Positions 26,187 through 34,843 of a stretch of 64,000 bases of DNA are shown piece by piece; positions within the stretch are counted from its first letter, which is position 1; each line of letters starts with the position of its first letter. This DNA comes from Bacteroidota bacterium (GTDB taxonomy: Bacteria > Bacteroidota > Ignavibacteria > UBA10030 > SZUA-254). Position numbers and translations under genes: made by a program. The DNA lies in NCBI GenBank assembly GCA_036522515.1, contig DATDFQ010000028.1, positions 18,007-82,006 of the forward strand, written 5' to 3'. A model generated the notes under the pieces. The model was not told where the DNA came from, did no database searches, and worked only from the letters and a program-made list of their open reading frames with translations.

Positions 26187-27030
26187 ATCGCCGCCTTGTC
26201 GCAATCCGGAACAGGACATTCAGGACGCAGATGAGTGAGATCAGCACAAAAGCGGCCGCCCAGGCCTGCCGGTTCCAATCCTCAAAAGGAGCTTTTGCAT
26301 AATCAAAGATGAAGACCGTAAGAGACGCGATCGGCTCGCCGATCGAGGTCGACCAGAACCGGTTGCCGAGCGCTGTGAAAAGGAGGGGGGCGGTCTCTCC
26401 CGCGGCGCGGGCGAGGGCAAGCAGGAGGCCCGTCGTAATTCCTTTCAGGGCGGTCGGCAGAACGATCCGGATGGTCGTCTTCCATCGGGGAGCTCCGAGG
26501 GCGAGGGCGGCCTCGCGGTACGAGTGGGGCACCAGGCGGATCATTTCTTCCGTGGTCCGGGTGACGGTGGGGATCATGAGGAGCCCCAGCGCGACCCCGC
26601 CCGCAAGGGCCGAGAAGCGCTTCATCGGGATCACCACGAGGATGTAGGCGACGACGCCGACCACAATCGAGGGAATGCCGCTCAGGACATCCGCCAGAAA
26701 CCTGAGCGTGGACCCGAACGGATTCGAGCCGTACTCCGCCAGGTAAATTCCCGCGAAGATGCCGATCGGAAGGCCGAGTGCGCTCCCCAGGGCGATGAGA
26801 ATTCCCGTTCCGGTGAGCGCATTGGCCATTCCGCCTCCGGTTTCACCGACCGGTTTCGGCATCTGGGTGAAGAAATCGAGGTTGATGGCGCCGATGCCCT
26901 GCGAGATCGTGTAGTAAAAAATCAGGAAGAGCGGCAGAATCACCAGGAGGCCGCTCAGGATCGAAAGGGCGATCATCGCTCCGTTCTTCGACTTGCGCCA
27001 GAGAAAATAGAAGGAGGATGGCGCGCTCAT
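26173..27030 (-). CDS. pstA: Phosphate ABC transporter permease PstA
   Basis: 285 residues with six predicted helices. The EAA cytoplasmic loop reads [28 protein letters not shown], and [17 protein letters not shown] is the PstA family motif. ATG 27030 overlaps the pstC stop (ATGA). The upstream open frame shadows pstC. Confidence 0.95.
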   Translation of the reverse strand: MSAPSSFYFLWRKSKNGAMIALSILSGLLVILPLFLIFYYTISQGIGAINLDFFTQMPKPVGETGGGMANALTGTGILIALGSALGLPIGIFAGIYLAEYGSNPFGSTLRFLADVLSGIPSIVVGVVAYILVVIPMKRFSALAGGVALGLLMIPTVTRTTEEMIRLVPHSYREAALALGAPRWKTTIRIVLPTALKGITTGLLLALARAAGETAPLLFTALGNRFWSTSIGEPIASLTVFIFDYAKAPFEDWNRQAWAAAFVLISLICVLNVLFRIATRRRYAER

Positions 27031-27959
27031 GCGGTCTTGAACCTTTTGGTGGTGCTCCAGACTATCCCGCGGGCGAGGGCGTTCAGGACGATCGTGACGA
27101 CAAAGAGAAGGAGCGCGATCTCGATGATGGAGCTCACGTACATCGGGGACGTCGCCTCGGAAAATTCGTTCGCGATCACGCTCGCCATGGACGCGGCCGG
27201 ACTGAACAGCGAAGAGGAGATCTCCGCACGGTTTCCGATGACCATCGTGACTGCCATCGTTTCTCCCACCGCACGCCCCAATCCGAGAAGGGCGGCTCCG
27301 AACATGCCCGATTTGGCTCCGGACACGACGATGATCGTCGATTCCCACTTTGTCGCCCCGAGTGCGAGGGCTGCCTCCCTCTGGGAGGCCGGGATCGCCT
27401 TGAGCACGTCCCGCGAGATCGAGATGATGATGGGCAGGATCATGATGGCAAGAATGAGTCCCGCGGCCATCATCCCGAACCCGTACGGAGTACCCCCGAA
27501 GAAGGGGAGAAAGCCGAGCGATCTTGAAAGGAACGGTTCCACCGAGACGCGAAGCCATGGGACGAGAACGAAGATTCCCCAGAGTCCGTACACGATGCTC
27601 GGGATGGCGGCAAGGAGCTCGACGACGAACGATAAGGAGGGTTCCATCCACCGGGGGGCGAGCTCGGAGAGGAGGATCGCAGTGCTGAACCCGAGCGGAA
27701 GCGCGATCAGAAGTGCGAGCATCGACGAGCCGAGCGTCCCGAAAATGAACGGGAGGGCTCCGTATTCCTCGGCGACGGGATCCCAGGTGGAACCCGTCAG
27801 AAAATTCAGGCCGAACTTTTGAAGCGAGGGGAGAGAGCCTTTATACATCTCGTACCCCATCAGGCAGACGATGAGGAGAATCGCCACGGCGAACATCGCG
27901 GTGAAGTACTTGAAGAGAATGTCGCCGATATTGGCGGTAGCCCTGGAAGTCGGTCTCAT
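27027..27959 (-). CDS. pstC: Phosphate ABC transporter permease PstC
   Basis: 310 residues from ATG 27959 (MRPTSRATANIGD); the frame is open to 28004 but that reads through the hairpin below. Six helices and the EAA loop [45 protein letters not shown] identify PstC. It pairs with PstA in the inner membrane. Confidence 0.94.
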   Translation of the reverse strand: MRPTSRATANIGDILFKYFTAMFAVAILLIVCLMGYEMYKGSLPSLQKFGLNFLTGSTWDPVAEEYGALPFIFGTLGSSMLALLIALPLGFSTAILLSELAPRWMEPSLSFVVELLAAIPSIVYGLWGIFVLVPWLRVSVEPFLSRSLGFLPFFGGTPYGFGMMAAGLILAIMILPIIISISRDVLKAIPASQREAALALGATKWESTIIVVSGAKSGMFGAALLGLGRAVGETMAVTMVIGNRAEISSSLFSPAASMASVIANEFSEATSPMYVSSIIEIALLLFVVTIVLNALARGIVWSTTKRFKTA

Positions 27960-27974
27960 GGTCTCAGACGAAAT

Positions 27975-28006
27975 GGGTGGCGGAGGGAGGATTCCCCCCG
28001 CCACCC
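27975..28006 (-). terminator. Strong hairpin between pstS and pstC
   Basis: On the minus strand GGGTGGCGG and CCGCCACCC form a perfect 9-bp stem extended by further G-C pairs, with AATCCT in the loop. No U-run follows. It is better read as a partial terminator or an mRNA-stabilising stem that lets pstS be made in excess of the membrane subunits. Confidence 0.6.
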
Positions 28007-28031
28007 GTTGGATCAGCCTATCTGTCGCGGG

Positions 28032-29066
28032 TTACTTGACCGCAAAAGAAGCGATTTTCTTTTCGCATAATTTTCGCACCTCCGCCGGAAGGGGGGCATA
28101 GTAGAGATCCTTGGCGTAGGACTGCCCATCGCCCATCGCCCAGCGCAGAAACTTGCCGATTGCCTCCGCCTTCTCGGGGCTCTTCATTGTCTTGTAAATC
28201 AGAAGCCAGGTGAAACCCGATATCGGGTACGAGTTCTTGCCGTCCGCATTGGTGATCGAAACCCGCATGTCCGGCGGGATCGATTTCAGCGAACCCGCTG
28301 CCGCCGCCGAGACGGCGTCGAAACCGGCTTCGACGAAGTTGCCGGCTTTGTTCCGGAGGCTTGCGTAGGGAAGGGAATTCTTGACGGCATATGCGAGCTC
28401 GACGTATCCGATCGAACCTTCGGACTGCTTGATCAGGCCCGCCACTCCCTCGTTCCCCTTTCCGCCGAGTCCCACCGGCCAATTGACCGCGGTGCCCTTG
28501 CCGACCTTCCCCGCCCACGGCTGGCTGACCTTGGTGAGGTAATCGGTGAAGATGTTCGTCGTGCCGCTTCCGTCGGACCGGTGCGCGACGAGGATGGGCT
28601 GGCCGGGGAGCGTCTTGCCCGGATTCGCGGACGCGATGGCCGGATCGTTCCAGACGGTGATCTGACCGAGGAAGATCCCGGCGAGCGCTTCCGGGGTCAG
28701 TTTCAAGCCGGTGCCGATGGCAGGGAGGTTGTAGCTCACCACGACGGCACCCAGAACCGTCGGGATATGGAGGACGTCGGAACCCTGCTTATCATGGGCT
28801 TCCTTGAGTTGATCGTCCGTCATCGGAGCGTCGGTCGCGCCGAAATCCACCGTTCCCTCGATCACCTGTTTGATGCCGCCGCCGCTCCCGATCGACTGGT
28901 AGTTGAACTCCACCCCGGTCTTGGAATGATAGACGTCGAACCACTTTGAATAGATCACATAGGGGAAGGTCGCCCCCGCGCCGTTCAGCTTCACCTGCGG
29001 CACTGCCGCCCCGATTGCGATCGCCGTGAGGGCGGCGGTGAGCAGGATTGATCGGATTCGTTTCAT
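28032..29066 (-). CDS. pstS: Phosphate-binding protein PstS
   Basis: 344-residue periplasmic binding protein with an N-terminal signal peptide (about 1-24). LNGAGATFPYVIYSKWFDVY, SIGSGGGIKQV, DFGATDAPM and HRSDGSGTTNIFTDYL are the PstS phosphate-cradle motifs. AAGGAG stands 8 bases before the ATG. A four-site Pho box directly upstream indicates induction in phosphate starvation. Confidence 0.96.
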   Translation of the reverse strand: MKRIRSILLTAALTAIAIGAAVPQVKLNGAGATFPYVIYSKWFDVYHSKTGVEFNYQSIGSGGGIKQVIEGTVDFGATDAPMTDDQLKEAHDKQGSDVLHIPTVLGAVVVSYNLPAIGTGLKLTPEALAGIFLGQITVWNDPAIASANPGKTLPGQPILVAHRSDGSGTTNIFTDYLTKVSQPWAGKVGKGTAVNWPVGLGGKGNEGVAGLIKQSEGSIGYVELAYAVKNSLPYASLRNKAGNFVEAGFDAVSAAAAGSLKSIPPDMRVSITNADGKNSYPISGFTWLLIYKTMKSPEKAEAIGKFLRWAMGDGQSYAKDLYYAPLPAEVRKLCEKKIASFAVK

Positions 29067-29100
29067 GCTGTTCGCTCCTTCATAAAGGTAATGATTTGAT

Positions 29101-29138
29101 GTTACGCCTTCGTTAATTCAGTGTTAAGAAATCGTTAC
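29101..29138 (-). promoter_or_regulatory. Pho box with four 11-bp-spaced half-sites before pstS
   Basis: On the minus strand GTAAC, TTAAC, TTAAC and GTAAC recur at exactly 11-base intervals (starts 29138, 29127, 29116, 29105). Direct repeats of this period are the binding pattern of PhoB/PhoP response regulators, and the sequence is closest to the Bacillus TTAACA form. Confidence 0.75.
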
Positions 29139-29143
29139 GCCTC

Positions 29144-30214
29144 CTACCGGTAGACGTAATTAAACGTCATTCTCGCCACCACGTCGCTCGTCACATTGTC
29201 GGCCGCGTACGATTGCAACCAGATATTGGGCATGAGATGGACGTCCTTCACCGGCATGTAGTCGAGGGCTCCGATAAAAAGATAGACGGCGTTTTTCGTG
29301 GCTGCGGTATTCGAGTTATAGGCGTCGAAGCGGCCGACGAGCCGGAGCCTATCGGATACGGATCCCCAGGCGAATGCCGTTACCCCGAACGCGTTCTGGT
29401 TCTCCAGAGGGGTGGTGGGGCCTGTCACCAGGTTATTCTGCGTGACATGATAGAATCCCTCGATGCCGAACGAGTACTCGTCGGGTTGGCGGAAGTTGAG
29501 GAATCCGGCGAGCGTCATGCGGTCATTGGTCTTCGTCTGGCCGTCGAATGCATCGAGTCTACCCGGTTCAGATTCGAGATCCGCGTAGGCGGTCGCCTGG
29601 AACTGTGAGCCGGATTTGACATGCAGCGAGCCGTAATACCGTTTGTACTTGTCCGTTTCGGGCGTCTGCCCGGAATTATCCCCGATCTTGGCCCAGTAAT
29701 TCAACGAGCCGTCGCCGGTGATCTTTCCCTTGAGGTCGGCGCTCAGGTCGGTGCGGGGAGCGATCCCGCGGAGGTCCATGATGGTCTTTTCGAGCGATCG
29801 ATATCCCCATGCCGCCTCGGACACGTCATAGGCGGGTGTGGGGGAGAGGCCGGCGATGAAATCGCTTCCCTCAAAAATGTTCTTCCATTTCATCCAGGCT
29901 TCCTTCAGGAACGTGGTCAATTTTCCGCCCGGCGTCGAGAGTTCCTTTCCGTCGGCTTCCAGGCGCATTCGCGCGTCGAAATCAGGCGAAATCGAATGAT
30001 CGTAGGTAAAATAGATCCGCCGGACTTGAAAGCCGTTCAGGTCTTTCTTGGTGGTGTCCCGCATCTGAATGTTGTAGTAATAATCGAAGTACGCCTCTCC
30101 CGTGATCGTTTGCTTAGGGGGTGGGGGTGTGGCTGGGGTATCGGACTGCTGGGCGTGTGTGGAGACGGTAGCACCCAGCATTCCGAGCACAAATAAACAA
30201 GCGATTGTTTTCAT
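29144..30214 (-). CDS. Outer-membrane porin, probably phosphate-regulated
   Basis: 356 residues from ATG 30214. A signal peptide (MKTIACLFVLGMLGATVSTHA) and a Pro-rich linker are followed by alternating beta-strand sequence ending in MTFNYVYR, as expected of a beta-barrel. It sits between phoR and pstS with its own Pho box, matching the role of a phosphate-selective porin such as OprP in other bacteria; selectivity itself is inference. It could be classed as a DUF porin of the Bacteroidota. Confidence 0.85.
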   Translation of the reverse strand: MKTIACLFVLGMLGATVSTHAQQSDTPATPPPPKQTITGEAYFDYYYNIQMRDTTKKDLNGFQVRRIYFTYDHSISPDFDARMRLEADGKELSTPGGKLTTFLKEAWMKWKNIFEGSDFIAGLSPTPAYDVSEAAWGYRSLEKTIMDLRGIAPRTDLSADLKGKITGDGSLNYWAKIGDNSGQTPETDKYKRYYGSLHVKSGSQFQATAYADLESEPGRLDAFDGQTKTNDRMTLAGFLNFRQPDEYSFGIEGFYHVTQNNLVTGPTTPLENQNAFGVTAFAWGSVSDRLRLVGRFDAYNSNTAATKNAVYLFIGALDYMPVKDVHLMPNIWLQSYAADNVTSDVVARMTFNYVYR

Positions 30215-30307
30215 CGTGCGTCCTTTAGGAATTTGTGATTGCGCTGATTTGAATGGCGACAAACCTCCGTACACGGGGGGAAAATACAAAATCGAGATAA
30301 CGTTGCC

Positions 30308-30334
30308 GTTACCGGTGTGTTATCTAATTGTTAA
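30308..30334 (-). promoter_or_regulatory. Pho box with three 11-bp-spaced half-sites before the porin
   Basis: TTAAC, ATAAC and GTAAC on the minus strand start at 30334, 30323 and 30312, exactly 11 bases apart; a weak GTTAT continues the series. Same pattern as before pstS. Confidence 0.7.
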
Positions 30335-30351
30335 GATTGCAGGGGGGGTGT

Positions 30352-31362
30352 TTATGATCCTAAATCGAAACTGAAGGTGCTTCCTTTTCCGGGTTCGCTT
30401 CTGACCTCCACTTTGCCTCCGTGGGCCTCGACGATATGCTTCACGATTGCGAGCCCGAGACCCGTTCCACCCGCGTCCCGGGAGCGTTCCTTATCGACAC
30501 GGTAGAACCGCTCGAAGATTCTGGGCAGGTGCTCGGGGGGGATTCCCGCCCCCGAATCCCTGACCGATATTGTAATCCGCTCTCCGGCCTGGTCGGACGA
30601 GACCACCACCTCGCCTCCCGGACGGTTATACTTGATCGCGTTTTCTATCAAGTTCACCATGACCTGTTTCAGACGGTCCTGGTCGCCGAGGACCTGGAGG
30701 CCGTCGTCCGGGGCCTGCAGGACCAGCGTGACGTTCCGTTCCCCCGCCCTCGGCCGGAGGTCTGAAGTGATGGTACTGAGAAACTCATTGAGGTTAAAAT
30801 ACCGGAAGCTCATCTTCATGTCGCCCGACTCGATCCGCGAGATTTCGATGAGGTCTCCCAGAAGCGCATTCAGGCGTTCGGTATTCGCCAGTGCCCGTTC
30901 GACAAAATTTCTTGCGGCGTCCCTTTCTTCAAGAGCACCGTTGAGAAGGGTTTCGAGCATCCCCTGGACGGCGAAGATCGGCGTCCTGAGCTCGTGAGAG
31001 ACGTTCCCGAGGAATTCGCTGCGGACACGTTCCAACTTTTTCAGCCTGGTGATATCCTCAACGAGCTTGTCGAGCATGCTGTTGATCGTACCGGCGAGCC
31101 TGCCGAACTCATCGGAGGAGCGGACCGGCATCCGTTGTGAAAGGTCTCCCGCCCGGATCATGAGCGATGCGTCCGCCATTTCCCTGATCGGTCGGGAGAT
31201 CCGCTTCGGGACGACGACCGATATGATCGTCATGAGGACCAGCACGATCGCGGCGGCCAGGAGGTACTGCTCGAGCGAAATGGTCGAGAAGATCGAGAGC
31301 GCGAGGATCACTGCAATGGAAAGGGCGCCGAGAAGGAGTGAGATTCTGGTTTGAATCCTCAC
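30352..31362 (-). CDS. phoR: Sensor histidine kinase, PhoR-like
   Basis: 336 residues. Two N-terminal helices with almost no periplasmic loop, a HAMP domain (about 52-105), a HisKA dimerisation domain with the phospho-acceptor His in NVSHELRTP, and a HATPase with N-box NLIENAIKYN and G-boxes DSGAGIPPEHL and GGTGLGLAIV. Unlike E. coli PhoR there is no PAS domain. The start overlaps the regulator gene stop by 4 bases. The assignment to phosphate rests on the adjacent porin/pst/phoU genes. Confidence 0.88.
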   Translation of the reverse strand: MRIQTRISLLLGALSIAVILALSIFSTISLEQYLLAAAIVLVLMTIISVVVPKRISRPIREMADASLMIRAGDLSQRMPVRSSDEFGRLAGTINSMLDKLVEDITRLKKLERVRSEFLGNVSHELRTPIFAVQGMLETLLNGALEERDAARNFVERALANTERLNALLGDLIEISRIESGDMKMSFRYFNLNEFLSTITSDLRPRAGERNVTLVLQAPDDGLQVLGDQDRLKQVMVNLIENAIKYNRPGGEVVVSSDQAGERITISVRDSGAGIPPEHLPRIFERFYRVDKERSRDAGGTGLGLAIVKHIVEAHGGKVEVRSEPGKGSTFSFDLGS

Positions 31363-32042
31363 TGCTCTTCCCTGAACTTGTAGCCCACTCCCTTGATTGT
31401 TTCGAGCATCCCCGCGCGCTTCCCGAGTTTTTCGCGAATTTTCCTGATATGCACGTCGACGGTCCGGTCGACGACCCGGACGTCGCTTCCCCAGACGGAC
31501 CGGAGAAGCGACTCGCGGCTTACGACCTGTCCGGTGTGCCGCGCAAGATAGAGGAGCACCTCGAACTCCTTCCGGGGAAAGAAGACTTCCTTGCGATCGA
31601 TCCGGACGATGTGCTGGGACTGGATGATCTCAACCTCTCCGATCGAAATAGGTTGAACGGGCGCGGCATCCCCCTCTTCGCGCTTTCGAAGGACGTTCTT
31701 CACCCGGGCGGTGAGCTTCGGGATGCTGATCGGCTTGACGATGTAGTCCTCGGCTCCCAGCTCGAGCCCGAGCACTTCATCGACATCGCTCCCTTTCGCC
31801 GTCAGGAACACAACCGGTATGCGGCTCGTCCGTTCATCTTTTTTCAGACGCTTGAGGACCTCGAGCCCGTCGTATTCGGGCATCATGATGTCCAGGAGGA
31901 TGAGGTCGGGATTCTGCCGGGCCATCTCGAGGGCCTCTTTTCCGCTTCGCGCGGTCAGCACCTCGTATCCTTCCTTTTGCAGATTATACCTGACGAGGTC
32001 CAGAATGTCCCGTTCGTCGTCAACGATTAGAATTGTCCTCAT
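31359..32042 (-). CDS. phoB: OmpR-family response regulator, PhoB-like
   Basis: 227 residues. Receiver domain with acidic pocket VDDERD, phospho-Asp in LILLDIMMPEYDG and Lys in TAKGSD, then a winged-helix domain (FPRKEFEVLLYLARHTGQVVSRESLL ... VDVHIRKIREKLGKR ... GVGYKF). The family binds 11-bp direct repeats, the spacing seen in the two Pho boxes nearby. Start of the phoBR operon, transcribed from the 250-base gap at 32043-32292. Confidence 0.9.
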   Translation of the reverse strand: MRTILIVDDERDILDLVRYNLQKEGYEVLTARSGKEALEMARQNPDLILLDIMMPEYDGLEVLKRLKKDERTSRIPVVFLTAKGSDVDEVLGLELGAEDYIVKPISIPKLTARVKNVLRKREEGDAAPVQPISIGEVEIIQSQHIVRIDRKEVFFPRKEFEVLLYLARHTGQVVSRESLLRSVWGSDVRVVDRTVDVHIRKIREKLGKRAGMLETIKGVGYKFREEQ

Positions 32043-32130
32043 GGGCCCAATATTCGATTATTCAAACCAATTACAAATCCCTTGGGGGCTGGCTGTGTTT
32101 CGTTGCCATCCCTACCGATCCCTCGGGCTC

Positions 32131-32154
32131 GGTAGCCGCAGCCTTTAGGCTGCG
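32131..32154. repeat. Family A repeat with linker
   Basis: GGTAGC followed by CGCAGCCTTTAGGCTGCG, preceded at 32111-32130 by CTACCGATCCCTCGGGCT, the linker seen in other copies but with the left palindrome missing. Lies in the phoB upstream gap. Confidence 0.8.
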
Positions 32155-32218
32155 TTTCTCCGATCCGGCAGATGAAATTTAGCCGCCACGGAAATCCCCT
32201 GCCACCAACATTTTGCGC

Positions 32219-32247
32219 TTGACATTCTTGGAGCCGCTTCCTACATT
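32219..32247 (+). promoter_or_regulatory. Predicted promoter of the zinc-ribbon gene
   Basis: TTGACA (32219-32224), 17-base spacer, TACATT (32242-32247): five of six at -10 and a perfect -35. Transcription would begin near 32254, about 39 bases before the ATG at 32293. Confidence 0.65.
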
Positions 32248-32292
32248 ACGCCACGCCTTTTTCCCACCTTCAACCGGAAGTCCGGCCACATC

Positions 32293-32553
32293 ATGTACAG
32301 AACCACATGCCCGCAGTGCGGGTCATCCGATTTCGTGGTGAGCAAGAGCCGCCCCGGCGACTTCCCGCCGGCCCTGCACTTTGTGGAGTGTTCGCGCTGC
32401 GGATCGACCGTCGGTCTGACAAGCCTGGCCAGCCTGATCGACCTCTCGCGAAGGAATTCGAGATCGGCGAGGGCGATGGCACGCGCGCTCCTTCACGATT
32501 TTCCGAAGGGGTCTCCGTCGCTCCGCGCTTCCAGGAAACCTTCCTCGGTCTGA
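32293..32553 (+). CDS. Small zinc-ribbon protein, function unknown
   Basis: 86 residues. Two Cys pairs, CPQCGSSDF near residue 6 and VECSRCGSTVG near residue 33, form a four-cysteine zinc ribbon. The rest is a basic, Ser/Arg-rich tail without recognisable domain. It is the only plus-strand gene of this region, has a strong promoter, and faces ppx tail to tail with a 15-base gap. The tail is Ser/Arg-rich as out-of-frame GC-rich sequence often is, so the true C-terminus is uncertain. Confidence 0.6.
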   Translation: MYRTTCPQCGSSDFVVSKSRPGDFPPALHFVECSRCGSTVGLTSLASLIDLSRRNSRSARAMARALLHDFPKGSPSLRASRKPSSV

Positions 32554-32568
32554 TCGCAAGCGTCCCCC

Positions 32569-34119
32569 TCAACGGTCTGTAAAGCGGACCTCCACGTCAA
32601 AGGTCTTCTCGAATAATCCCTTCTTGTGTTCCGCCCCCCAGATTTCCATTTCCACCGGGAGGCCTTCAAACCGTTTCAGATGGAACGTCACCTTGTCCTT
32701 CGTCCGGCGGCAGCGGATGTCCTCCACAGCTCCGGCGTGACTTCGATCCAGCCCGTCCGCGATGCGGAGGATTGCGGCGAGCTTCACGACAATCCGCCTC
32801 TGTTCCCCGGACAGGGTCTGAAAGTTTTCATGTTTCGGTTTCGGATGACTTTTCCTGTGGTAACGGGCGACGTTGGCGATGATCGCCTTTTCGTCCTCGG
32901 TATAACCGAGCAGGTCGGCATTCTTGATCAGATAGTACGAGTGCCGGTGGTGCTGGCTGTGGGAGACGTAGAGTCCGACCTCGTGAAGCAGGGCCGCCGC
33001 TTCCAGGAATTCCCTCTCGGGCGCTCCAAGCCCGTGCAGGGACTTGGTCTGGTCAAAAATCCGGAGGGCCAGCTGCGCGACATGTTGCGTGTGGGCTTTT
33101 TCCACCGCGAGCGTCTCTCCGAGGTGGCGGATGCTTTCACGGCGGAGGTCGTCGGGGGATGATTCGGCGCGCAGGTATTTGTTTTCGATCGTATCCATCA
33201 CGATTCCCTCGCGCAGGCCGTACTCCGAAACTGTCATCTCCTTGAGATCAAGCTCCTTAAAGAGCTGCTCAAGAATGAGCGCTCCCGCCACGATGATGTC
33301 CCGCCGCGAGGGATCGAATTCCTGGAGCTCTTCCATCGAATCATGGACGGCCGCATCGAGGATCCGTTCCACCGCCGCCCGGAGATCGTCGCGTGTGAAG
33401 GAGAACCCGTTCAGGTTCGTCACTCCTTCGTCCTTCTGTCCCGTCCGGATCAGGCTGGCGACTGCCTGGATCGTCCCCGAGGTTCCGACGACGGTCTGGC
33501 GGTCAAGGTTGCGCAGTTGCCGGGCGATGGGATTCAGCATTCCCAGAATGTAAATCCGGCACTGCTTCACGGTCTTGGCCGAGTAGTTTCCGTGCTTGAA
33601 AAAGCGCGCCGTCAGTCTCACCGCGCCCAGCTTGAGACTGTTGTCATAGAGGACCTGGCCCTTCTTCCCGAGGAGAAATTCGGTGCTTCCTCCCCCGATA
33701 TCGATCAGCAGCACTTTCTCCTGATACAGGGGAAGCGCCTGGAGAATTCCGAGGTAAATGAGCCTCGCCTCCTCGACGCCGGAAGCGATCTCGATGGTAA
33801 TTCCCGTCTTCGCCTTTACCATCAGAAGGAATTTATCCCTGTTGATCGCCTCCCGGATCGCGCTTGTTCCGACCGCTCTGACCGTGGCTCTTGCCCCGTC
33901 CGCCACGCGTTTGAACCTGCTCAGAGTCTCAAGGCCGCGCCGGATGGCGGGGCGGGATAAGTATTTCATATCGGACGAACCCTTGCCCAGCCGGACGACG
34001 TCTTTTTCCCTGTCGATGATCTTGAACCTTCCGGTGCGCGTGTCCACACGCACGACGATCAGGTGGATCGAGTTTGTCCCGACGTCGATGGCGGCGAGGT
34101 TCCGGTTCCTGCTAGCCAC
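32569..34119 (-). CDS. ppx: Exopolyphosphatase / pppGpp phosphohydrolase (Ppx/GppA)
   Basis: 516 residues. The ASKHA-fold N-terminal domain has AIDVGTNSIHLIVV, GVEEARLIYLG and LLIDIGGGSTEFLLG. From about residue 330 a helical HD-like domain follows (AALLHEVGLYVSHSQHHRHSYYLI). Such proteins release phosphate from polyphosphate ends or from pppGpp. The start overlaps the downstream-strand neighbour kinase gene by 8 bases, and the CHAD and SixA genes follow upstream, supporting a polyphosphate role. Confidence 0.92.
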   Translation of the reverse strand: MASRNRNLAAIDVGTNSIHLIVVRVDTRTGRFKIIDREKDVVRLGKGSSDMKYLSRPAIRRGLETLSRFKRVADGARATVRAVGTSAIREAINRDKFLLMVKAKTGITIEIASGVEEARLIYLGILQALPLYQEKVLLIDIGGGSTEFLLGKKGQVLYDNSLKLGAVRLTARFFKHGNYSAKTVKQCRIYILGMLNPIARQLRNLDRQTVVGTSGTIQAVASLIRTGQKDEGVTNLNGFSFTRDDLRAAVERILDAAVHDSMEELQEFDPSRRDIIVAGALILEQLFKELDLKEMTVSEYGLREGIVMDTIENKYLRAESSPDDLRRESIRHLGETLAVEKAHTQHVAQLALRIFDQTKSLHGLGAPEREFLEAAALLHEVGLYVSHSQHHRHSYYLIKNADLLGYTEDEKAIIANVARYHRKSHPKPKHENFQTLSGEQRRIVVKLAAILRIADGLDRSHAGAVEDIRCRRTKDKVTFHLKRFEGLPVEMEIWGAEHKKGLFEKTFDVEVRFTDR

Positions 34120-34843
34120 GGGAGAGGACGGAAGTGATGCCGGCCTTCAAGGCGCTGTTTGTTTCGTGAAAGTTCCGCGACGCGTCTACTTCGACGAACC
34201 CAAAACTCCTGGACATGCGGGAAAATTCCCGGAGAATCCATTTCTGGTATGCGATGAAGCTGTCATAAAAGTCCTCACCGAGCTTCAGATCCATTCCCGA
34301 TTCCCAGTACTTGAGTCCCTCTCCCAGGCCCTCGTCCCAGTAGCGTTTCGAAAGCGTTTCGCTATTGATGACTCTCGGAATAAGGTCTTCGATCCCGATC
34401 TGCATGTAAAAGACCGCATCCGGTTTCAGGGCAAATCCGAACACCTTTCGGATCCACGTCCGGTCCGCTCCCCTGACCGTCGCGCGGGCAAACGCCGTGT
34501 AGACGTACCGGTCGGCAAGAACGATGAAGCCGGAATTCAGGGCCGGGATGATCTCGTTCTCCAATCGATCTGCGAAGTCCGCGGCATAGAGGAGGCAATA
34601 CGTGTTGACGTTGAGCGTATGGCCCGCCTTCGCCTTTACGATCGTGCTCCCGAGGAGGGGGGACCGGGTCCATCCGGTGGTGATCACCCCGTAGCCTTTC
34701 ACCTCGAGCCACTTCTTGATATCTTCGATCTGGGTGGAGCGGCCGACGCCGTCTGTGCCTTCGATGACGATGAGTTTCCCTTTCATGGCGCTCACATCGA
34801 CATACGGAAGGCCTTCACCGAAAAAGGGGCCCTTATTTGACAT
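34112..34843 (-). CDS. Thymidylate-kinase-like P-loop protein with Arg in Walker A
   Basis: 243 residues of the thymidylate kinase family. The P-loop is GTDGVGRST (29-37): the invariant Lys is Arg35. DRYVYTAFARATVRG fits the family DRY motif. Alternative start at Met20. It has an extra, acidic and aromatic segment (RYWDEGLGEGLKYWESGMD) that its neighbour lacks. Whether it phosphorylates dTMP, or a different nucleotide, is unknown. Polyphosphate-dependent PPK2 kinases share this fold, which makes the location beside ppx and CHAD suggestive. Confidence 0.75.
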   Translation of the reverse strand: MSNKGPFFGEGLPYVDVSAMKGKLIVIEGTDGVGRSTQIEDIKKWLEVKGYGVITTGWTRSPLLGSTIVKAKAGHTLNVNTYCLLYAADFADRLENEIIPALNSGFIVLADRYVYTAFARATVRGADRTWIRKVFGFALKPDAVFYMQIGIEDLIPRVINSETLSKRYWDEGLGEGLKYWESGMDLKLGEDFYDSFIAYQKWILREFSRMSRSFGFVEVDASRNFHETNSALKAGITSVLSRG

